A stretch of DNA of 64,000 nt, taken from Salinimicrobium flavum (GTDB taxonomy: Bacteria > Bacteroidota > Bacteroidia > Flavobacteriales > Flavobacteriaceae). The position numbers and the translations under genes were made by a program. A model generated the notes under the pieces. The model saw only the letters and a list, made by a program, of their open reading frames with translations. It was not told the DNA's origin and did not search any database. Below are positions 51,758 to 61,946 of the stretch, in pieces. Location of the stretch: positions 1 to 64,000 of the forward strand of contig NZ_JBHULT010000006.1 of NCBI RefSeq assembly GCF_042684505.1, read 5' to 3'. Within the stretch, counting starts at the first letter, position 1; every line of letters begins with the position of its first letter.

Positions 51758-52879
51758 ATGAAATATTACATTATAGCCGGAGAAGCTTCAGGCGATCTTC
51801 ACGCCTCCAATCTTATGAGATCGCTCAAGGAGATTGATCCCAATTCCTCTTTCAGGTTCTGGGGTGGTGATCTCATGCAAAAGGTGGGGGGAAAACCCGT
51901 TAAACATTACCGGGACCTGGCTTTTATGGGATTCTTTGAGGTAATCATGAACCTTAGAACCATACTGAGTAATATTTCCTTTTGTAAAGAAGATATCAAA
52001 AAATATGAACCAGATGTGATCATCTTTGTTGATTATCCCGGCTTCAACCTGCGTATTGCCAAATGGGCCCGAAAAGAGGGTTACAAGACCCATTTTTATG
52101 TTTCTCCCCAAATCTGGGCCTGGAAGGAGAACAGGATCAAGGATATTAGAAGGGATATTGATGAACTCTATGTGATCCTGCCGTTTGAAAAGGAGTTCTA
52201 CGAAAAAAAGCACGACTATAAGGTGCATTTTGTGGGCCACCCATTGATCGATGCCATTGCAAACCGGCCAACGGTAGATGTCAGAAAATTCAAAAAAGAT
52301 CACAACCTTGATGAACGACCGGTAATCGCCCTGTTGCCGGGTAGCCGAAAACAGGAGATCGAAAAAATGCTGGAGATCATGCTTAGCGTCACCGATGATT
52401 TCCCCGATTATCAGTTCGTGATCGCAGGAGCACCCAGCCAGGAGCCTGAATTTTACCAGCCCTTTATCAAAAAGAAGAACGTGAATTTGGTGATGAACAA
52501 GACCTATGATGTCCTGGGAATTTCTACAGCCGCACTGGTTACTTCAGGAACAGCTACGCTGGAAACCGCTCTTTTTAAAGTACCGGAAGTTGTATGCTAT
52601 AAAGGCAATTTCATCTCCTATGAAATTGCGAAAAGGGTGATCAAGCTGGACCATATTTCCCTTGTAAACCTCATCATGGATCGTGAAGTGGTAAAAGAAC
52701 TTATCCAGTCTGAATTTAACCGAAAGAACCTGAAAAAAGAACTGGAAAAAATACTTTCTGAAGAACACAGAAAAAAGGTGTTTTCAGATTATCACGAACT
52801 GGAGCAAAAACTGGGTGGAACCGGCGCCAGTGATAATACGGCCCGGTTGATCTATGAAAAAATATCTGCTGAGAAATAA
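51758..52879 (+). CDS. lpxB: Lipid-A-disaccharide synthase
   Basis: Joins lipid X and UDP-diacylglucosamine to make the lipid A disaccharide at the inner membrane. The 373-residue GT19 protein has the N-terminal AGEASGDLHASNLM, FVDYPGFNLRIAKWAR, VSPQIWAWKENRI, HFVGHPLIDAI, LLPGSRKQEIEKML and TSGTATLETAL. It abuts the next gene with no gap. Confidence 0.97.
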   Translation: MKYYIIAGEASGDLHASNLMRSLKEIDPNSSFRFWGGDLMQKVGGKPVKHYRDLAFMGFFEVIMNLRTILSNISFCKEDIKKYEPDVIIFVDYPGFNLRIAKWARKEGYKTHFYVSPQIWAWKENRIKDIRRDIDELYVILPFEKEFYEKKHDYKVHFVGHPLIDAIANRPTVDVRKFKKDHNLDERPVIALLPGSRKQEIEKMLEIMLSVTDDFPDYQFVIAGAPSQEPEFYQPFIKKKNVNLVMNKTYDVLGISTAALVTSGTATLETALFKVPEVVCYKGNFISYEIAKRVIKLDHISLVNLIMDREVVKELIQSEFNRKNLKKELEKILSEEHRKKVFSDYHELEQKLGGTGASDNTARLIYEKISAEK

Positions 52880-53425
52880 ATGCGCCCCTATAAACTTGTC
52901 ATATTAGTTCTTCTAGGTGTTTCACTGGCTTCCTGTGGAGCTAAAAAGAACCTTCCGCAGGCACCGCAGTATCCCACTAATGAAATCGAGGAACGGAACT
53001 CTGAAAACCTGGAAGAAATTATCCCGGCGGAAGAAGAAATTGCTCCGGTCACAAAGATCGCAGAACACGCCATGGAATACCTGGGCACCGGTTATAAATA
53101 CGGGGGAACTACTCGCGAAGGCATGGACTGCTCAGGACTGGTCTTTACTGCATTTTTAAAGGAAAATATTAACCTGCCCCGCACTTCCCGCGACATGTCT
53201 TTGCTTGGTGACAGGTTGAACCTGGAAGAAGTTATCGTTGGTGACCTTATCTTTTTCGAAACCAACAAAAAACGGCCTGTCATCAATCATGTGGGACTGG
53301 TGGTGGAGATCAAAGATGGCGGGATCTACTTCATACATTCTTCCACCTCTCGCGGAGTCATCATTTCTTCTCTTGAAGAAAAATACTGGCAGGATCATTT
53401 TGTAATGGCCCGCCGCATTTTATAA
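52880..53425 (+). CDS. NlpC/P60 peptidoglycan hydrolase lipoprotein
   Basis: A 181-residue C40-family peptidase. The lipobox is Cys19 (LASC). A Pro/Glu-rich linker precedes the NlpC/P60 domain with catalytic Cys in REGMDCSGLVFTAF, His in INHVGLVVE and a third polar residue in YFIHSSTSRGV. It cuts peptidoglycan stem peptides in the periplasm. It follows lpxB directly; a Ser-Pro rich run suggests flexible tethering to the outer membrane. Confidence 0.92.
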   Translation: MRPYKLVILVLLGVSLASCGAKKNLPQAPQYPTNEIEERNSENLEEIIPAEEEIAPVTKIAEHAMEYLGTGYKYGGTTREGMDCSGLVFTAFLKENINLPRTSRDMSLLGDRLNLEEVIVGDLIFFETNKKRPVINHVGLVVEIKDGGIYFIHSSTSRGVIISSLEEKYWQDHFVMARRIL

Positions 53426-53454
53426 TTTATTATCTTGGTGTTACCACCTTGATA

Positions 53455-55494
53455 ATGAAACTACTAAATACCCTTTTAATAAAGTTTACCCTGGTCCTGC
53501 TTTTAGGGATCATCGCGGGATTCTATCTTGATCTTTCGGTCACCAAAGCTTTCATTCTTCTGGGGATAAGCTTATTAATTTTTAGCTTAAGTTTCCTCAG
53601 AGCGCGAAAACTCATTTTTGGTGACCCGGTTTTGGGCATAAGCACTTACCTCCTTTTCCTTATAATAGGTTTCACCACCACTACCATACATTTACCCCAA
53701 AATCAAGCTTCCCATTACATCCATTTTATTGCTTCTGAAAGCTCTTATGAGGAAAGCCAGCAACTGCGGCTGGAAGTGAGGGAGATCCTCAAACCAGATC
53801 TTTTCAGGGAGAAATATGTGGCCGAAGTAAGTCAGGTGAATGGTATCCCTGCCCACGGAAAGATCCTTTTATTGCAACCAAAAGACAGTACCGGAAAAAA
53901 AATTAAGGTTGGTGATGAATTACTACTGTCGTCAAACACCACCGCAATTCCCTCTCCCCTTAACCCGCATCAGTTCAATTATGCCCGATTTATGGAAAAT
54001 CGTGGAATCTTAAGACAGGTTAATCTGGAAGCCGGGAACCATATTATGATCTCCGGAAAAAGATCAGGTATCCCGGCAATGGCAGAATTGTGGCGGAACA
54101 GGATCGTAGAAAATTTGAGAACAAACAGGATAGGCCATGAGGAACTTGCGATCGTACAGGCACTGTTACTTGGCCAGAAACAGGATATCTCAGCCGAAAC
54201 CTACAATAACTATGCTTCGGCCGGTGCGATCCATATCCTGGCCGTATCGGGGCTGCACGTAGGAATACTGCTGCTCATCCTCAACAGGGTGCTCTCTCCG
54301 CTACTACGATTCAAAAAAGGGAAGATCCTTCGAACTTTCCTGGTAATACTACTCCTGTGGGGTTTCGCGATCCTGGCAGGATTATCACCTTCAGTCATTC
54401 GGGCAGTAACTATGTTCAGCTTTCTGGCTATAGGAATAGAAATGAAAAGACGCAGCAGCAGCGTAAATTCACTGTTCCTTTCCCTGTTATTTCTGATACT
54501 TATAAGACCGCAATGGATCTTTGAGGTGGGTTTCCAGTTAAGTTATGCTGCGGTACTGGCCATTCTTTTGCTTCAGCCTCTGCTCTACAATCTGTTCCCG
54601 ACAAAAGGGAAATTTCAGAAATATTTTTGGGGCCTTCTCACAACCACCATTGCAGCCCAGGTAGGGGTTTTACCACTGGGCCTGTTCTATTTTCACCAAT
54701 TTCCGGGACTGTTCTTTCTTTCCAACCTGGTGATCCTTCCTGTTCTGGGGTTCATTTTGAGCCTTGGTATCCTGGTAACGATACTGGCCTTACTTGGACA
54801 ACTTCCCGCGTTTTTGGGTGAGGCCTTCGGCCACACCATTGCCTTACTTAATAAGTTCGTAGCAATGGTTGCAGGTCAGGAACGGTTCCTGTTTGAAGAT
54901 GTTCCTTTCGGTATATCACAGGTGTGGTCATTTTATTTTTTGATCCTGACCTTGATTTTCTTCGGATATTCTCCCGGTTTTAAAAAAATGATCTTTGTAC
55001 TGGCAGGAGTGATCGGGGTGCAGAGCGTTTTTCTCTTCAAAACGGTAACAGCTTCCGAGGAAAGCCTGCTAGTTTTCCATAAACACAGAAGCACTGTTCT
55101 GGCTTTACTAAAAAATGAAAAACTACTGGTGTACAATAATAACGATACAAACGTGGCTTCCTTACGACTTGTAAGGAACTATAAAGTGGGGCAGGCAGCA
55201 GAAGAGATAAGCTCAAAAGACCTTCAAAATTTCTATGCCGTGAACGATAAGCTGCTCTTCCTCCTCGATAGTACGGGAATATATTCAGGAGAAATGAAAA
55301 GACCTGATTATTTACTTCTTACGGGCTCCCCAAGGATAAATCTTGAGAGAATGATCGAAGAACTGCAACCTCAAATTGTTCTGGCAGATGGAAATAATTT
55401 TCGATCCTTCATATACCGCTGGAAACGCACCTGTATTAAAAAAGGAATCCCTTTTCATCATACGGGTGAAAAGGGAGCTTTTTATATAGAATGA
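53455..55494 (+). CDS. comEC: ComEC/Rec2-family membrane channel
   Basis: A 679-residue membrane protein that moves single-stranded DNA across the inner membrane in transformation. The start is ATG 53455 (a TTG six bases upstream is less likely). An N-terminal DUF4131-like domain with an OB-fold insert (about 90-200) precedes the competence core with AGAIHILAVSGLHVGILLLIL, LAGLSPSVIRAVTMF and QLSYAAVLAILLLQPLL. The C-terminal ~150 residues occupy the place of the metallo-beta-lactamase domain but lack the HxHxDH zinc motif, as in many Bacteroidota. Natural competence is not demonstrated. Confidence 0.92.
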   Translation: MKLLNTLLIKFTLVLLLGIIAGFYLDLSVTKAFILLGISLLIFSLSFLRARKLIFGDPVLGISTYLLFLIIGFTTTTIHLPQNQASHYIHFIASESSYEESQQLRLEVREILKPDLFREKYVAEVSQVNGIPAHGKILLLQPKDSTGKKIKVGDELLLSSNTTAIPSPLNPHQFNYARFMENRGILRQVNLEAGNHIMISGKRSGIPAMAELWRNRIVENLRTNRIGHEELAIVQALLLGQKQDISAETYNNYASAGAIHILAVSGLHVGILLLILNRVLSPLLRFKKGKILRTFLVILLLWGFAILAGLSPSVIRAVTMFSFLAIGIEMKRRSSSVNSLFLSLLFLILIRPQWIFEVGFQLSYAAVLAILLLQPLLYNLFPTKGKFQKYFWGLLTTTIAAQVGVLPLGLFYFHQFPGLFFLSNLVILPVLGFILSLGILVTILALLGQLPAFLGEAFGHTIALLNKFVAMVAGQERFLFEDVPFGISQVWSFYFLILTLIFFGYSPGFKKMIFVLAGVIGVQSVFLFKTVTASEESLLVFHKHRSTVLALLKNEKLLVYNNNDTNVASLRLVRNYKVGQAAEEISSKDLQNFYAVNDKLLFLLDSTGIYSGEMKRPDYLLLTGSPRINLERMIEELQPQIVLADGNNFRSFIYRWKRTCIKKGIPFHHTGEKGAFYIE

Positions 55495-55503
55495 TCTTAG
55501 GTG

Positions 55504-56046
55504 TTATTCTATAAATTCGTTCTTGAAATTTTTAGAATATTCCTGAAAGGCTTCGGGGGTAGTGATTTCTTTATAATCTTCCTCCAAAAATAATTTAAGG
55601 AACAACTCGAGTTGGTGAGGGCTGCGATACCCGGCAATGGGACCAATTAGATTAGCTTCTTCATCAAAGAAAACCAGACTTGGATATCCGGTGATCTTCA
55701 TTGCCCTGGCAAAATCATGTTGACTATTGCGACCCTTCCTGTTTGGATCATGGTTTGGATTTTCAAAGCTTCGGTCCTTATAGGTGATCTTTTCTGTACC
55801 CTCTGCATTGAATTTTACCGGATAATAGTTCTCATTAAGGAAACTGGCTACATCCTTATTGGAAAAAGTGTTCCTGTCAAGCAATTTACAAGGCCCGCAC
55901 CACTCTGTATAGGCATCCATAAAGATCTTACGGGGTTCCTTTTTTTGAGCCTCAAGAGCTTCATTCATCGTCATCCACTTGATTTCCTGAGCATTTATAC
56001 TCCCGGAAAAAACCGCCACCAATAACAAGAAAATAATTCTGTGCAT
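55504..56046 (-). CDS. Secreted thioredoxin-fold protein
   Basis: A 180-residue periplasmic protein. A signal peptide ends near NAQ (about residue 20). The active site WCGPCK has Cys50 and Cys53, followed by NTFSNKDVASFLNENYYPVK and GYPSLVFFDEEANLIG with the cis-Pro. It belongs to the thioredoxin-like DUF255/Thioredoxin_7 type. A role in envelope disulfide reduction is inferred. It is separated from the upstream transporters by a terminator. Confidence 0.9.
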   Translation of the reverse strand: MHRIIFLLLVAVFSGSINAQEIKWMTMNEALEAQKKEPRKIFMDAYTEWCGPCKLLDRNTFSNKDVASFLNENYYPVKFNAEGTEKITYKDRSFENPNHDPNRKGRNSQHDFARAMKITGYPSLVFFDEEANLIGPIAGYRSPHQLELFLKLFLEEDYKEITTPEAFQEYSKNFKNEFIE

Positions 56047-56096
56047 ATTTTTTCTTTTCCTTTCCTTTTTCCAACAACCGTTCCGAAATTAAAAAA

Positions 56097-56119
56097 TGCG
56101 CCCTCCAAAGAAGGGCGCA
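56097..56119 (-). terminator. Terminator of peptide operon
   Basis: TGCGCCCT (56097-56104) pairs with AGGGCGCA (56112-56119) around a seven-base loop. On the minus strand a run of six T follows. Confidence 0.87.
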
Positions 56120-56143
56120 ACTAATTTTAAAGATACGAAAATT

Positions 56144-57931
56144 TTATTTTATTCCATGCATCAATCTCTTTAGTAAAGGGTTGAGGAGAGCCACTAATAC
56201 CCCTGCGCCAACTGGTATAAAAGTAAAAATCAGGAAGAAAGTGGAAAGATCATATTTCTCGGTGATCTCTGTGATCATTCCTCCAAAGGAACCTGCAAGT
56301 TTGTTACCAATTGCAATGGCCAAATACCACATCCCGAACATGAAAGCGATCATTCGCGCCGGCACCAGCTTACTCACATAAGAAAGTCCAAGTGGCGACA
56401 GGCACAATTCTCCCAGTGTGTGGAAAAGATAAGCCAGGATCAACCAGATCATGCTCACTTTCGCCCCTTCGGCCAGGCCGCTTGAGCCAAACGCCAGCAA
56501 TCCAAATCCGAAACCAAGCAGGATAAGGCCAAAGCTGTATTTCCATGCTGCGGAAGGATTGTATTTACTTTCCCACCATTTGGAAAAGAATGAAGCGAAT
56601 ACGATAATAAAGAACGAATTAAGTATACTGAACCAGGAAACGGTGATCTCGGTAACATCGGCTGAAAATTCCCTGTAAAGCATCCAAAGGACAATTCCCC
56701 AAACCCCGGAAAAACAAATGGCCAAAACCATATTTGAGCCCGGGATCTGTTTAAAGGTCTTTTTCCAAAGCAGGTATAAAACCCAGGTGATGATCATTAA
56801 AGGGACCACGGTGAGCAAGGCATTGACCGTATTGAAAACAGTTGCGCCAGTACCTATAAGTTCCCTGTCCACCGAGTCACGGGCAAAAACGATCAAAGAA
56901 GAAGCTCCCTGTTCAAAAGACATCCAGAAGAAGACGGTGAAAAAGGCAAAAATAACTACCGCTATCAGACGATCCCTTACTACTTTGGCATATCTCCGCA
57001 ATCTGGAAATCACCAGGATCAGGAACAAAACCAAACCTACTATTGCCATCCCCAAGGGCCCTGAAAACGGCTCTCCCTGGAAGTCGAAAGGCATAACAAC
57101 AGGCAAAAGGTTAAGATCGGCAATTCTTGACAGTGGGTCATTTATAAGATACAGAAACCCAATGGTAGAAGCTGCTACCACCAAAATTTTATCCATCAAA
57201 GTGAATGGATTGTGCTTGTGGTCTTTTACTCCTTTTCTTTCCTCTTCTTCAATTTCATGAGCCTCTTTGGCTTTATCGGGCACTCCGCCAATCTTTCCGA
57301 AGAGTGGTTTCGCCAGCCAGAACTGCAAAGTTCCTAAAAGCATGAAAATTCCCGCCAAACCAAAGCCCCAGCTCCAGCCTATTTTTTCGGCCAGGTAACC
57401 GCAGAGCATCATTCCGAAGAAAGCTCCGGCATTTACCCCCATATAAAAAATGGTGTACGCACCATCTTTTTTATCGGGTTTACCCTCATACATTTCAGAA
57501 ATAATAGAGGTGATGCTTGGTTTAAAGAACCCAGTACCAATTACCAGAAGTCCAAGTCCGAAGTAAAGGGAAAATTCGGTTTCTACGGCCATGAAAGCGT
57601 GTCCCAGGGTCATAATAATAGAACCAATAATAACAGCCCATCTGTAACCGGTAAGTTTATCGGCTACAAGACCTCCAAGAATCGGAGTGAGATATAGCAG
57701 ACCCGCGTATGTTCCAAAAAGAGCCCCTGCGTTTTCCATTGACCATCCCCAGCCGGGATTATCCACCCCAACGATGGCCATGGTTAAAAAGTTGACCAAA
57801 AGCACTCTCATTCCGTAGAATGAAAAGCGCTCCCACATTTCTGTGAAAAAGAGAACAAAGAGGCCGGCAGGGTGGCCTAAAACTTTGGATTTGAAAAAGT
57901 CATTCTCTGCCGTAGGAACCGTAGCTGCCAT
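56144..57931 (-). CDS. POT-family di/tripeptide transporter
   Basis: A 595-residue proton-coupled oligopeptide transporter of the inner membrane. The family motif is FTEMWERFSFYGMRVLLVNF. It also has TGYRWAVIIGSIIMTLGHAF, GTGFFKPSITSIISEMYEG, GAYTIFYMGVNAGAFFGMML and a late EITEKYDLSTFFLIFTF segment. An extra helix pair near residues 265-310 makes it longer than its sister gene. Its ATG overlaps the stop of the preceding gene (TAATG). Confidence 0.94.
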   Translation of the reverse strand: MAATVPTAENDFFKSKVLGHPAGLFVLFFTEMWERFSFYGMRVLLVNFLTMAIVGVDNPGWGWSMENAGALFGTYAGLLYLTPILGGLVADKLTGYRWAVIIGSIIMTLGHAFMAVETEFSLYFGLGLLVIGTGFFKPSITSIISEMYEGKPDKKDGAYTIFYMGVNAGAFFGMMLCGYLAEKIGWSWGFGLAGIFMLLGTLQFWLAKPLFGKIGGVPDKAKEAHEIEEEERKGVKDHKHNPFTLMDKILVVAASTIGFLYLINDPLSRIADLNLLPVVMPFDFQGEPFSGPLGMAIVGLVLFLILVISRLRRYAKVVRDRLIAVVIFAFFTVFFWMSFEQGASSLIVFARDSVDRELIGTGATVFNTVNALLTVVPLMIITWVLYLLWKKTFKQIPGSNMVLAICFSGVWGIVLWMLYREFSADVTEITVSWFSILNSFFIIVFASFFSKWWESKYNPSAAWKYSFGLILLGFGFGLLAFGSSGLAEGAKVSMIWLILAYLFHTLGELCLSPLGLSYVSKLVPARMIAFMFGMWYLAIAIGNKLAGSFGGMITEITEKYDLSTFFLIFTFIPVGAGVLVALLNPLLKRLMHGIK

Positions 57932-59526
57932 TATTTTTTCCTTTTAAGCTCCTCTCTTTCAATGATATCTTCATCACCTAATTCAAAATTCTCCTGCTGC
58001 GGAAGTTCTCTTTCCTCATCTTCCACTCCGTGAGTAAGACGTTTAAGGGGTTTCAGCATTAACAATACCAGAGTAGCAAAGGCTACGGTGAAAATGGTTA
58101 TACCCATGAATATAGATTGATCTCCGGCTTCCGAAGATAATTCTCCCACGATCCCGGCAACTTTATTGCCAAGACCGGTCGCTGCAAAATAAACACCCAT
58201 CATAAGAGAAGCGTATTTAACCGGTGCCAGTTTGGTGATGAATGAAAGTGCCACAGGTGAAGAACTCAGCTCCCCAATAGTGTGGAAGAGATAGGCCAAT
58301 ACTAACCAGTACATGGCTGAAGCTCCGTTTGTTTCAAACTGCATAGAAGCGAACACCATGAAAACGAATCCCAGTCCCATGATAATTACCCCTATAGCCA
58401 TTTTAAAGATAGAAGAAGCTTCTTTGCTTTTCAGTTTTCTTTTGGCCCAGAAGTTTGCTACTATCACCCCAAAGATGATAATGAAAAGTGCATTTAAAGA
58501 CTGAAACCAGGAAGCAGGCACTTCATTACCTATTAACGGCAGGCTAAAAGGCAAAGACCTGTTGGTTTTCTCAAGTGCATAAATATTCATTAATCCCCCG
58601 GCCTGTTCAAAAGCACCCCAGAATACGATCACCAGAATAAATGATAAAAGCATAACCACATACCTGTCTTTCATGACCTGGGTAGTAAGATCTTTATATA
58701 CCATCAACATCATTGCGGTAACAAGGGTGAGGAAAATGAACAGGAACCCGTACGCTAAATCCTGCATAACAATCCAGTATAACGAAAATGCCATTAAAAT
58801 CCCTGTAATAGTCAACTGCAGAGGAGATTTGAAAAGTTCTTTGAACATTCCCCCAAAAGAAGCTCCTTCATCACGTTCAGCTTTAGACAGTAGGTTTCCT
58901 ACATTGGCAAGGTATTTTTGTCCCCATAGATAAACCAGAAGTCCAAAGGCCATGGCAATACCTGCAAGCCCAAAGCCCCAGTGCCATCCAATGTTCTCAC
59001 CTACATAACCTACGATCAAACTGGAAAGGAAAGCTCCAAGGTTGATCCCGATATAAAATATAGTAAACCCTTTATCTCTCCTGATATCACCCTCTTTATA
59101 AAGGCCTCCTACCATGGTAGATATATTCGGCTTCAAAAGGCCAACCCCGGCGATGATCAATCCAAGACCGGTGTAGAATGCCCACATCTCCTCTACTGCC
59201 AGGATCCCGTGCCCGGCTACCAGGACAATACCCCCAATAAGGACTGCTTTCTTTTGTCCAAACACCTTATCTGCAAGGATACCCCCCGGAATGGAGGCTA
59301 CGTAAACCAGCATGGTATACCAACCGTACAATGCAAGTGCTTCGGCATTAGTCCAACCCAGACCTGCGTTACCACCTGTAGTGGCACTTACAAGGTAAAG
59401 TACAAGGATGGCGCGCATTCCATAATATGAAAAGCGCTCCCACATTTCAGTGAAAAATAATACGTATAATCCTACCGGATGTCCAAATAGTTCTTTGTTT
59501 TTTGGAGCTACTGCCGCGTTTGCCAT
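57931..59526 (-). CDS. POT-family di/tripeptide transporter
   Basis: A 531-residue proton-dependent peptide transporter with FTEMWERFSYYGMRAILVLYL, FTIFYIGINLGAFLSSLIVG and GELSSSPVALSFITKLAP. The C-terminal tail (about 505-531) is charged and cytoplasmic (EDEERELPQQENFELGDE). It is a paralogue of the gene at 56144. Its ATG overlaps the stop of the peptidase gene by the sequence TAATG, so the three are translationally coupled. Confidence 0.94.
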   Translation of the reverse strand: MANAAVAPKNKELFGHPVGLYVLFFTEMWERFSYYGMRAILVLYLVSATTGGNAGLGWTNAEALALYGWYTMLVYVASIPGGILADKVFGQKKAVLIGGIVLVAGHGILAVEEMWAFYTGLGLIIAGVGLLKPNISTMVGGLYKEGDIRRDKGFTIFYIGINLGAFLSSLIVGYVGENIGWHWGFGLAGIAMAFGLLVYLWGQKYLANVGNLLSKAERDEGASFGGMFKELFKSPLQLTITGILMAFSLYWIVMQDLAYGFLFIFLTLVTAMMLMVYKDLTTQVMKDRYVVMLLSFILVIVFWGAFEQAGGLMNIYALEKTNRSLPFSLPLIGNEVPASWFQSLNALFIIIFGVIVANFWAKRKLKSKEASSIFKMAIGVIIMGLGFVFMVFASMQFETNGASAMYWLVLAYLFHTIGELSSSPVALSFITKLAPVKYASLMMGVYFAATGLGNKVAGIVGELSSEAGDQSIFMGITIFTVAFATLVLLMLKPLKRLTHGVEDEERELPQQENFELGDEDIIEREELKRKK

Positions 59527-61727
59527 TACAGGGTTGATTTTGTGTTAGAATTAATTTTCAAAGTTTCTTCAATAAAATTGGTCATAAGTGTATATAGATG
59601 AAGACGGGTATTGCCTCCATAGATGCCGTGATTCTTATCTGGATAAATCGCCCAGTCAAACTGCTTATTTGCCTGCACAAGGGCTTCTATCATTCTCATG
59701 GTGTTTTGTACGTGCACATTATCGTCACCGGTACCATGTACCAGCAGATAATCCCCTTTCAGTTTTTCAACATGATTGATGGGAGAATTCTCATCATAGC
59801 CTGAGGGATTCTCCTGCGGAGTAGTCATATAACGTTCGGTATAAACCGTATCATAGAACCTCCAGCTGGTCACAGGGGCAACGGCAATAGCCATTGAAAA
59901 AGTATCATTACCCTGCAATAACGCATTAGATGACATGAAGCCTCCATAACTCCAGCCCCATATTCCGATGTTCTCTTCATCGATGTATTCTTTCTCTCCC
60001 AGCTTTCTTGCTACGGAAATTATATCCTCAACCTCAAATTTCCCAAGTTCCTTTTGGGTCACCTTTTTGAAATCTGCACCTTTGAATCCGGTACCGCGAG
60101 GATCAACTGCCACAATGATATAACCTTTACTTGCCAGAAGTTGATACCAGTAATCGTTGGTCCCGTTAAAGGTGTTGGATACGGTCTGCGATCCGGGTCC
60201 GGAATACTGCGTCATGAAAAGGGGATATTCAAGAGATGGATCGAAATGAGATGGTTTGATCATCCACATGTTAAGTTCTGCCCCATTCACTTCAATGGTG
60301 GAAAATTCTTTAGGTGAAAAACCATAATCGGCAATCTTTGCCAGCAGCTTTTTATTGTCTTTGATCTCCCTAACCAGCTTACCATTTTTGGCCAGGTGTA
60401 AGCTAAACTCATACGGAGTTTCAGCATTAGTATGGGTATTGATAAAATATGTGTAGTCTGCACTAAAATCAGCGCTGTTTTGTCCGGTTTTTTCTGTCAG
60501 CTGCTTCTTGTTCTTACCATTAATGCCAATTGAAAAAATATCGCGGTTGATACTTCCGTTTTCGGTACTTTGAAAAAATATTCTTTTTGATGAAGGATCG
60601 AATCCGTAGTAATTGGTCACCTCCCACAGTCCTTTAGTCACCTGGTTCAACAACTTCCCATTCTCATTGTAGTGGTAAATATGGTTCCAGCCGTCCTTTT
60701 CACTGGTCCAGAGAAAACTGTTATCATTTAAGAAAGTCAGGTTGTCTGTGATATCAACATAAGCAGCATCTGTCTCATTCAAAACTACCTCTGCGGAAAG
60801 ATCATGGGTATCAATAAAAAGAAGGTCCAGTACATTTTGGTGACGGTTCAATACCTGTGCACTCAAAACAGCAGGATCATTGGTCCACTCAATACGAGGA
60901 ATGTAGAAGTCATTATATTTCTCAAGATTTACTTCGGAAGTACTTTTTCCTGCCACATCATAAACCTGAAGTGTCACTTCAGAATTCCTCTCTCCTGCTT
61001 TTGGATATTTAAAAGTAGTTTTCGTCGGGTAGAGGTCCTGCCCGTATACGTCCATAGAAAATTCAGGAACTTCGGTCTCATCAAATCTTAAAAAAGCGAT
61101 CTTATCGCCGGTCTTATTCCATTCATAGGCCTGCACAAAAGAGAATTCTTCTTCATATACCCAGTCTGCAATACCATTGATTATGCTATTGATCTCCCCG
61201 TCTGTAGTCACGGGAACAACTTCTTCTGAAGAAAGATCTTTTATATAAATATTATTTTCCTTTACAAAAGCCACTTTTGAACCGTCCGGGGACAAAGTCG
61301 GCTCCTGAATTTGGTCATCGCTTATCTTCTGAAGGGTTTTATCGGCCACGTCGTACACGTAAAAAATTCCGCGGAAAGAATGCCTGTAAATTGGCTCCCC
61401 TTCAGTCACAAGAATGATCTTACTTTCATCCTCATTGAATTCAAAGGCTCTGAAAGATTGAATTTCGTTAAGATCCGCACTGTTCAACAGTGTTCTTGTT
61501 TTCTCTCCGGTTTTATAAGAAAAAACTTCAATGGAAGAGGTCCCGGCTTTCCTGTCAAAATCCAGCACCACGTATTCCTGTCCGTTCTTAAGGGATTGCA
61601 GCGATTCCAGTCGCTCCTGGCTGAAGGTGCCATTCCAGATTTCCTCAAGTGTTATTTTTTTTTCCTGAGAAAACACCCAGGTAGCCGACATTAAGAAGAG
61701 GGCTAAAAGCCCGTTTTTCAAGTTCAT
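59526..61727 (-). CDS. Dipeptidyl peptidase IV-type S9 peptidase
   Basis: A 733-residue secreted serine peptidase that removes N-terminal dipeptides. A signal peptide ends near FSQ. An eight-bladed propeller domain (about 45-480) precedes the alpha/beta hydrolase. The catalytic triad is Ser in GIWGWSYGGFMSSNAL, Asp in LLVHGTGDDNVHVQNT and His in YPDKNHGIYGG. Cleaved dipeptides would be taken up by the POT transporters encoded downstream. First gene of the operon; a TAAACTTG sequence upstream (near 61753, minus) is a poor -7 match. Confidence 0.95.
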   Translation of the reverse strand: MNLKNGLLALFLMSATWVFSQEKKITLEEIWNGTFSQERLESLQSLKNGQEYVVLDFDRKAGTSSIEVFSYKTGEKTRTLLNSADLNEIQSFRAFEFNEDESKIILVTEGEPIYRHSFRGIFYVYDVADKTLQKISDDQIQEPTLSPDGSKVAFVKENNIYIKDLSSEEVVPVTTDGEINSIINGIADWVYEEEFSFVQAYEWNKTGDKIAFLRFDETEVPEFSMDVYGQDLYPTKTTFKYPKAGERNSEVTLQVYDVAGKSTSEVNLEKYNDFYIPRIEWTNDPAVLSAQVLNRHQNVLDLLFIDTHDLSAEVVLNETDAAYVDITDNLTFLNDNSFLWTSEKDGWNHIYHYNENGKLLNQVTKGLWEVTNYYGFDPSSKRIFFQSTENGSINRDIFSIGINGKNKKQLTEKTGQNSADFSADYTYFINTHTNAETPYEFSLHLAKNGKLVREIKDNKKLLAKIADYGFSPKEFSTIEVNGAELNMWMIKPSHFDPSLEYPLFMTQYSGPGSQTVSNTFNGTNDYWYQLLASKGYIIVAVDPRGTGFKGADFKKVTQKELGKFEVEDIISVARKLGEKEYIDEENIGIWGWSYGGFMSSNALLQGNDTFSMAIAVAPVTSWRFYDTVYTERYMTTPQENPSGYDENSPINHVEKLKGDYLLVHGTGDDNVHVQNTMRMIEALVQANKQFDWAIYPDKNHGIYGGNTRLHLYTLMTNFIEETLKINSNTKSTL

Positions 61728-61919
61728 TGTAGAGAATAAAAAATTTTGCTTGCCAAGTTTAGTAAAAAATCGGCTAAAAAACAGGTTTTTCAGTGTTAAA
61801 TCCTAAGAAGATGTTAAAGAAATTACCCGGCTTTACTTTAGAAAAAGCCCTTACAGAACACTCCTTACAACCCAACCTACAGAAAACGCCGTATTTTATG
61901 TTAGAATTGACAGTAGTTG

Positions 61920-61927
61920 TATCTTTG
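61920..61927 (+). promoter_or_regulatory. HMG-CoA reductase -7 box
   Basis: TATCTTTG, 19 bases before ATG 61947. No TTG at the usual upstream distance. It rules out the in-frame start at 61917, which lies within it. Confidence 0.55.
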
Positions 61928-61946
61928 GCAGCTCAAAATGACACTG

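Noticed and set aside
53400..53454. Separate promoter for comEC
   Set aside because: No TAnnTTTG box in the 24-29 base gap; cotranscription with lpxB and the NlpC gene is more likely.
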